Part shown: positions 7,180 to 9,896 of the stretch, in pieces | How positions within the stretch are numbered: the first letter of the stretch is position 1 | Layout: each line of letters starts with the position of its first letter | Assembly: GCA_005884745.1 (NCBI GenBank) | Contig: VAZU01000155.1 | Span: 5,837 to 15,732 of the forward strand | Direction of reading: 5' to 3' | Source: Alphaproteobacteria bacterium | GTDB lineage: Bacteria; Pseudomonadota; Alphaproteobacteria; Rhizobiales; Xanthobacteraceae | DNA length: 9,896 nt | The notes under the pieces: model-generated | Database searches by the model: none | Told to the model about the DNA's origin: nothing | Seen by the model: the letters and a program-made list of their open reading frames with translations, nothing else | Position numbers and translations under genes: made by a program

Positions 7180-7923
7180 CTATCCCCGCAGCCCGACCAT
7201 CTGGCCGCCGTCGACCACGATGGTCGCGCCCGCCATGAACCGGCCGGCGCCGGAGGCGAGCAGCAGCAATGCGCCGTCGAGGTCGCGCTCCTCGCCGAGC
7301 CGCCCCGCCGGGATCTGCCGGGCGATCTCCGCGCCCTTGGCGGCGAGGAACTCGCGGTTGATCTCGGTGACCACGTAACCCGGCGCGATGGCGTTGACCC
7401 GCACGCCCTTGAAGGCGAGCTCGAGCGCGAGCGCCTTGGTGAGCTGGACGACGCCCGCCTTGGCGACGCTGTAGGCGATCAGGCCCTTGTCGACGCCGAA
7501 GCCGAGGATCGACGCGACATTGATGATCGAGCCGCGCTCCTGCGCCCAGAACAGCACCGCGTCGAGATTGGTGCCCAATACCCGCCGCCATTGCGTCTCC
7601 TCGATCTCGATGGCGCGATCCGCATGGGTGACGCCGGCATTGTTGACCAGCACGGTCACGGTGCCGAACGCCGCTTCTGCGGCGTCGAACGCGCGCCGCA
7701 TCGCGGCGCGATCGAGCACGTCGGCCGAGACCGCGACCGCGCGGCCGCCGTTCTGTCCGATGCGGTCCTTGACGGCGGCAAGCCGCTCGGCGCGCCGTGC
7801 GACCAGCGCGACCGAGGCGCCGTTCGCGGCGAGCACTTCGGCAAAGCGCACGCCGAGCCCGCTCGAGGCGCCGGTCACCAGCGCCACCTGGCCGGTCAGA
7901 TCGAACAATTCCGCTGCTTTCAT
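7180..7923 (-). CDS. SDR-family NAD(P)-dependent oxidoreductase with a probable internal deletion
   Basis: A classical short-chain dehydrogenase/reductase of 247 residues, cytoplasmic, interconverting an alcohol and a carbonyl with NAD(P)(H). It shows the cofactor loop TGASSGLG (17-24), NNAG (94-97), Asn119, Ser138 and YSVAK (Tyr151, Lys155), and a C-terminal VDGG. All catalytic residues are present. However, the Asn-to-Ser distance is 19 residues, against 28 in E. coli FabG, and NLDAVLFWAQE runs straight into RGSIINVAS. Most of helix alpha-E, usually AARRML-like, is missing. This implies an in-frame loss of about 9-12 codons near 7534-7539. That helix normally builds the dimer interface, so the product may be unstable. 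The ATG at 7923 is preceded by GAGGGG at a suitable distance. Substrate unknown; the wider family includes 3-oxoacyl-ACP reductase-like and sugar or steroid dehydrogenases. Confidence 0.88.
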   Translation of the reverse strand: MKAAELFDLTGQVALVTGASSGLGVRFAEVLAANGASVALVARRAERLAAVKDRIGQNGGRAVAVSADVLDRAAMRRAFDAAEAAFGTVTVLVNNAGVTHADRAIEIEETQWRRVLGTNLDAVLFWAQERGSIINVASILGFGVDKGLIAYSVAKAGVVQLTKALALELAFKGVRVNAIAPGYVVTEINREFLAAKGAEIARQIPAGRLGEERDLDGALLLLASGAGRFMAGATIVVDGGQMVGLRG

Positions 7924-7977
7924 GGGCTGCCCCTCTACGGGAATGAAGCGCGGCCGGCACCGTGAGGCAAGCTTCCC

Positions 7978-8085
7978 GGCCGTCATCCTGAGGCGCGAGC
8001 CGTGCAAGCGGCGAGCGTCGAAGGACGGCCGAGGCGTGGTCGCCCTTCGAGGCCCCGCTCGCTGGGGGACCCCAGGGTGACGGCC
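7978..8085. repeat. Imperfect inverted-repeat element between the divergent SDR and nitrile hydratase genes
   Basis: The outer arms GGCCGTCATCCTGAGG (7978-7993) and CCCCAGGGTGACGGCC (8070-8085) pair at 14 of 16 positions. An inner pair, GCGTCGAAGG (8015-8024) and CCTTCGAGGC (8044-8053), pairs at 9 of 10. The CGTCATCCTGAGG...CGAAGGA layout is a familiar dispersed intergenic repeat type in rhizobial genomes. It occupies most of the 198-nt divergent gap and ends just upstream of the candidate nitrile hydratase promoter. No gene is visible in it. Confidence 0.7.
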
Positions 8086-8086
8086 G

Positions 8087-8115
8087 TGGGCAATGCGCCT
8101 CGGCTGGGCTAGACT
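8087..8115 (+). promoter_or_regulatory. Candidate promoter giving a leaderless nitrile hydratase mRNA
   Basis: TGGGCA (8087-8092), a 17-nt spacer and TAGACT (8110-8115) each match consensus at four of six positions. Only six bases separate the -10 box from the ATG at 8122, and there is no Shine-Dalgarno sequence. Transcription would therefore begin at or next to the start codon. Confidence 0.4.
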
Positions 8116-8121
8116 GGCGGC

Positions 8122-8763
8122 ATGCCCAGCGTTCACAAAGCCGAGCCGCACGACCACGCCCATGCGCACGGCTCGGAGCTCTCGGAAACGGAGCTGCGCG
8201 TTCGCGCGCTCGAGACCATTTTGACCGAGAAGGGCTATGTCGAGCCGGCCGCGCTCGATCGCCTGATCGAGACCTACGAGACCAAGGTCGGGCCGCGCAA
8301 CGGCGCGCGCGTCGTCGCGCGGGCGTGGTCGAACCCGGAATATCGCGAGCAGCTGCGCAAGGACGCGACTGGCGCCATAGCCTCCATGGGGTTCGCAGGC
8401 CGCCAGAGCGAGCACATGATCGCGGTCGAGAACACGGCAAAAATCCACAACATGGTCGTCTGCACGCTGTGCTCCTGTTATCCCTGGGCGGTGCTGGGGC
8501 TGCCGCCGGTCTGGTACAAATCCGCGCCCTATCGCTCGCGCGCGGTCGCCGACCCGCGCGGCGTGCTGCGCGAGTTCGGGGTGGAACTGCCGGACGAAAC
8601 CGAGATCCGCGTGTGGGATTCGACCGCGGAGGTGCGCTACCTCGTGGTGCCGATGCGCCCAGCCGGCACCGAGGGTTTTACCGAGGAAAGGCTCGCGGCG
8701 CTCGTGACCCGCGATTCCATGATCGGGACCGGCTTGCCGAAATCTCCCGCCGAGGCGCCATGA
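8122..8763 (+). CDS. nthA: Nitrile hydratase alpha subunit, cobalt type
   Basis: The metal-bearing subunit of nitrile hydratase (EC 4.2.1.84), which hydrates nitriles to amides as an alpha-beta heterodimer in the cytoplasm. At 213 residues it has normal family length. The metal claw is VCTLCSC, with Cys114, Cys117, Ser118 and Cys119. Threonine in the second position is the established mark of the non-corrin cobalt form; iron enzymes have VCSLCSC. By analogy Cys117 and Cys119 would become sulfinic and sulfenic acids. Other family segments are VGPRNGARVVARAW (56-69), YPWAVLGLPPVWYKSAPYRS (120-139) and RVWDSTAEVRYLV (163-175). The N-terminus is histidine-rich (HKAEPHDHAHAH, 5-16), which might hold metal. 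The start is supported by family length. The TGA overlaps the beta start by ATGA, implying translational coupling. An amidase to use the amide product is not in view. Confidence 0.96.
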   Translation: MPSVHKAEPHDHAHAHGSELSETELRVRALETILTEKGYVEPAALDRLIETYETKVGPRNGARVVARAWSNPEYREQLRKDATGAIASMGFAGRQSEHMIAVENTAKIHNMVVCTLCSCYPWAVLGLPPVWYKSAPYRSRAVADPRGVLREFGVELPDETEIRVWDSTAEVRYLVVPMRPAGTEGFTEERLAALVTRDSMIGTGLPKSPAEAP

Positions 8764-9419
8764 ACGGCGCGCACGACATGGGCGGCGTGCACGGGTTTGG
8801 GCCGGTCGAGCCCGAGCCGAACGAGCCGGCCTTCCATGCCGAATGGGAGCGGCGCGCCTTCGCGATCACGGTCGCGATGGGCGCGACCGGCGAATGGAAC
8901 ATCGACATGTCGCGGGTTGCGCGCGAGAACCGTTCGCCGGCCGATTACCTCGCCAAGAGCTATTACGAGCTTTGGTTCGCCGGGCTCGAAGCGCTGCTGG
9001 CCGCACGCCGCCTGGTGAGCGCCGAGGAACTCGCCGCCGGCCACGCGCGCGGCAGCACACGACCGGTGAAGCGAATTCTCGCCGCCGACGAGGTCGACCA
9101 GGTGCTGTCGCGCGGAACTGTCGCGGTGCGTGAGTCGGCAACGCGCGCGCGATTCAAGCCGGGCGACCGGGTGCGCGCCAGGAACCTGCATCCGGGAGGG
9201 CATACGCGCCTGCCGCGCTACGTCCGCGGCCATCTCGGCACGATCGAGCGCGTGCACGGCTGCCACGTCTTTCCCGACAGCAATGCGGCGGGCGCGGGCG
9301 AGAATCCGCAGTGGCTCTACGCCGTGCGCTTCGAGGGCCGCGAATTGTGGGGCGCCGAGAGCGACCCGAAACTGAAGGTCTCGGTCGATGCCTGGGAACC
9401 CTATCTCGAGCCGGCCTGA
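8760..9419 (+). CDS. nthB: Nitrile hydratase beta subunit
   Basis: The partner subunit that closes the active site over the metal held by alpha. At 219 residues it matches the family. It opens MNGAHDMGGVHGFGPV, typical of beta chains. It then has a helical N-terminal domain (to about 105) with AFHAEWERRAF (24-34) and YYELWFAGLE (68-77), and an SH3-like C-terminal barrel starting at FKPGDRVRARN (132-142). Arg52 and the TRLPRYVRG segment (149-157) match the conserved arginines that contact the oxidised claw cysteines in characterised enzymes. The ATG overlaps the alpha stop by four bases, and the last 32 nt overlap the activator gene. The N-terminal half resembles the downstream activator. Confidence 0.95.
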   Translation: MNGAHDMGGVHGFGPVEPEPNEPAFHAEWERRAFAITVAMGATGEWNIDMSRVARENRSPADYLAKSYYELWFAGLEALLAARRLVSAEELAAGHARGSTRPVKRILAADEVDQVLSRGTVAVRESATRARFKPGDRVRARNLHPGGHTRLPRYVRGHLGTIERVHGCHVFPDSNAAGAGENPQWLYAVRFEGRELWGAESDPKLKVSVDAWEPYLEPA

Positions 9420-9780
9420 AGCGGAGGCGGCCGCGAGCCTGCCGGGGATTCCGCTCGATTCCGGCGAGCCTTTGTTTCGCGAGCCGTGGGAGGCGCAGGC
9501 TTTCGCCATGGCACTCGCGCTTCATGAGCGCGGCGTTTTCACCTGGGCTCAATGGGCGGCGGCCTTGGCCGAGGAGATCCGCAGCGCGCAGGCCGCCGGC
9601 GATCCCGATCTGGGCACGACGTATTATCGGCATTGGCTCGCCGCGCTGGAGAACCTGGTGGCCGCCAAGGGCATCGCCAGCTCCGAAACACTCACGCGCT
9701 ATCGCGATGCCTGGGATCATGCCGCCGACCGCACGCCGCATGGAACGCCGATCGGGCTCAGGGCGGAAGATTTTGGTTGA
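9388..9780 (+). CDS. Nitrile hydratase activator (beta-like accessory protein, P14K/NhlE type)
   Basis: A small accessory protein of 130 residues that, in cobalt nitrile hydratases, carries the alpha subunit, helps insert cobalt and oxidise the claw cysteines, and then swaps it onto beta. Recognisable segments are SRPEAEAAASLPGIP (8-22), EPLFREPWEAQAFAMALALH (27-46), FTWAQWAAALAEEI (51-64) and TTYYRHWLAALENLVAAKG (77-95). The last aligns by eye with beta residues 66-84. Start: the ATG at 9388 is the only early start in this frame; it lies inside the end of the beta gene (32-nt overlap) and its Shine-Dalgarno is weak, so expression is probably coupled to beta translation. The stop at 9778-9780 ends the visible operon. 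Confidence 0.93.
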   Translation: MPGNPISSRPEAEAAASLPGIPLDSGEPLFREPWEAQAFAMALALHERGVFTWAQWAAALAEEIRSAQAAGDPDLGTTYYRHWLAALENLVAAKGIASSETLTRYRDAWDHAADRTPHGTPIGLRAEDFG

Positions 9781-9805
9781 TGAGAGACGTTAGCTTGCGC
9801 GCGTC

Positions 9806-9896
9806 GTCCCCGCGAAAGCGGGGACCCATGACCACGGATCGCGCGAAATTGCGAGGATTGTGGTCATGGGTCCCGGATAGCCGCTTCGCGGCGTCC
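9806..9896. repeat. Compound inverted-repeat element downstream of the nitrile hydratase operon, cut by the window edge
   Basis: A perfect 8-bp hairpin, GTCCCCGC with a GAAA loop and GCGGGGAC (9806-9825), is followed by 15-bp perfect inverted arms, GGGACCCATGACCAC (9821-9835) and its complement (9860-9874). A third hairpin, GCCGC-TTC-GCGGC, lies at 9880-9892. Arms one and two share bases 9821-9825, so they are mutually exclusive folds. It resembles a dispersed rhizobial intergenic repeat. It begins 25 nt after the activator stop and could act as a 3' mRNA barrier. The right end is not visible. Confidence 0.75.

Noticed and set aside
3564..7238. A 1224-residue open frame on the plus strand and a similar 1230-residue frame on the minus strand (3388-7080) across the IOR gene
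   Set aside because: They are shadows of a GC-rich gene with biased third positions. Both have low-complexity Arg/Ala/Asp-rich translations and no recognisable domain, while the overlapping IOR frame has every expected motif.
7924..8121. A tRNA, small RNA or CRISPR array in the divergent gap
   Set aside because: The structure is one imperfect inverted repeat with no cloverleaf, no T-run terminator and no regularly spaced direct repeats.
6866..8440. A 524-residue minus-strand open frame spanning the SDR, the intergenic repeat and part of nthA
   Set aside because: It crosses genes on both strands and a repeat, and translates to Arg-rich noise.
8455..8485. Iron-type nitrile hydratase
   Set aside because: The claw is CTLCSC, with threonine as in cobalt enzymes, and the third gene is of the cobalt-type accessory family.

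Overview
The window is GC-rich and comes from an alphaproteobacterium. Codon use, the kinds of palindromic intergenic repeat, the single-chain indolepyruvate:ferredoxin oxidoreductase and the acyl-CoA synthetase next to a Liv-type ABC transporter all suggest Hyphomicrobiales/Rhizobiales (Bradyrhizobium, Rhodopseudomonas or Xanthobacteraceae-like). That placement is inferred from recognised protein families, because no database search was possible.

Layout. From about 7.9 kb down to base 1, five genes lie on the minus strand. In transcription order they are an SDR-family oxidoreductase (7923-7180), a fused indolepyruvate ferredoxin oxidoreductase (6962-3486), a long-chain-type acyl-CoA synthetase (3300-1370, frameshifted), a LivG-type ABC ATPase (1101-308, frameshifted), and the first 28 complete codons of what is probably the cognate permease (86 to the window edge). 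On the plus strand, diverging from the SDR, is a compact cobalt-type nitrile hydratase operon: alpha (8122-8763), beta (8760-9419) and the beta-like activator/metallochaperone (9388-9780), with overlapping reading frames. No stretch longer than 300 bases lacks a gene. All gaps but one (6963-7179) hold palindromic repeats.

Function. The minus-strand set fits uptake of organic or amino acids (Liv ABC), activation of acids to CoA thioesters (acyl-CoA synthetase) and ferredoxin-coupled oxidative decarboxylation of aryl-pyruvates to aryl-acetyl-CoA (IOR). The nitrile hydratase converts nitriles to amides. A shared theme of aryl-acid and aryl-nitrile catabolism is plausible but unproven.

Oddities. 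Three of the five minus-strand genes appear to have lost a short internal segment: about 19 nt in livG (frameshift), roughly 45-50 nt in the acyl-CoA synthetase (frameshift), and roughly 27-36 nt in frame in the SDR. These may be real decay or assembly errors, and reads are needed to tell. The most striking non-coding feature is a 70-bp array of three perfect palindromes (1159-1228). Its outer hairpins are inverted copies with the same tetraloop and compensated stem changes. I see no clear evidence of a wholly new multi-gene system.
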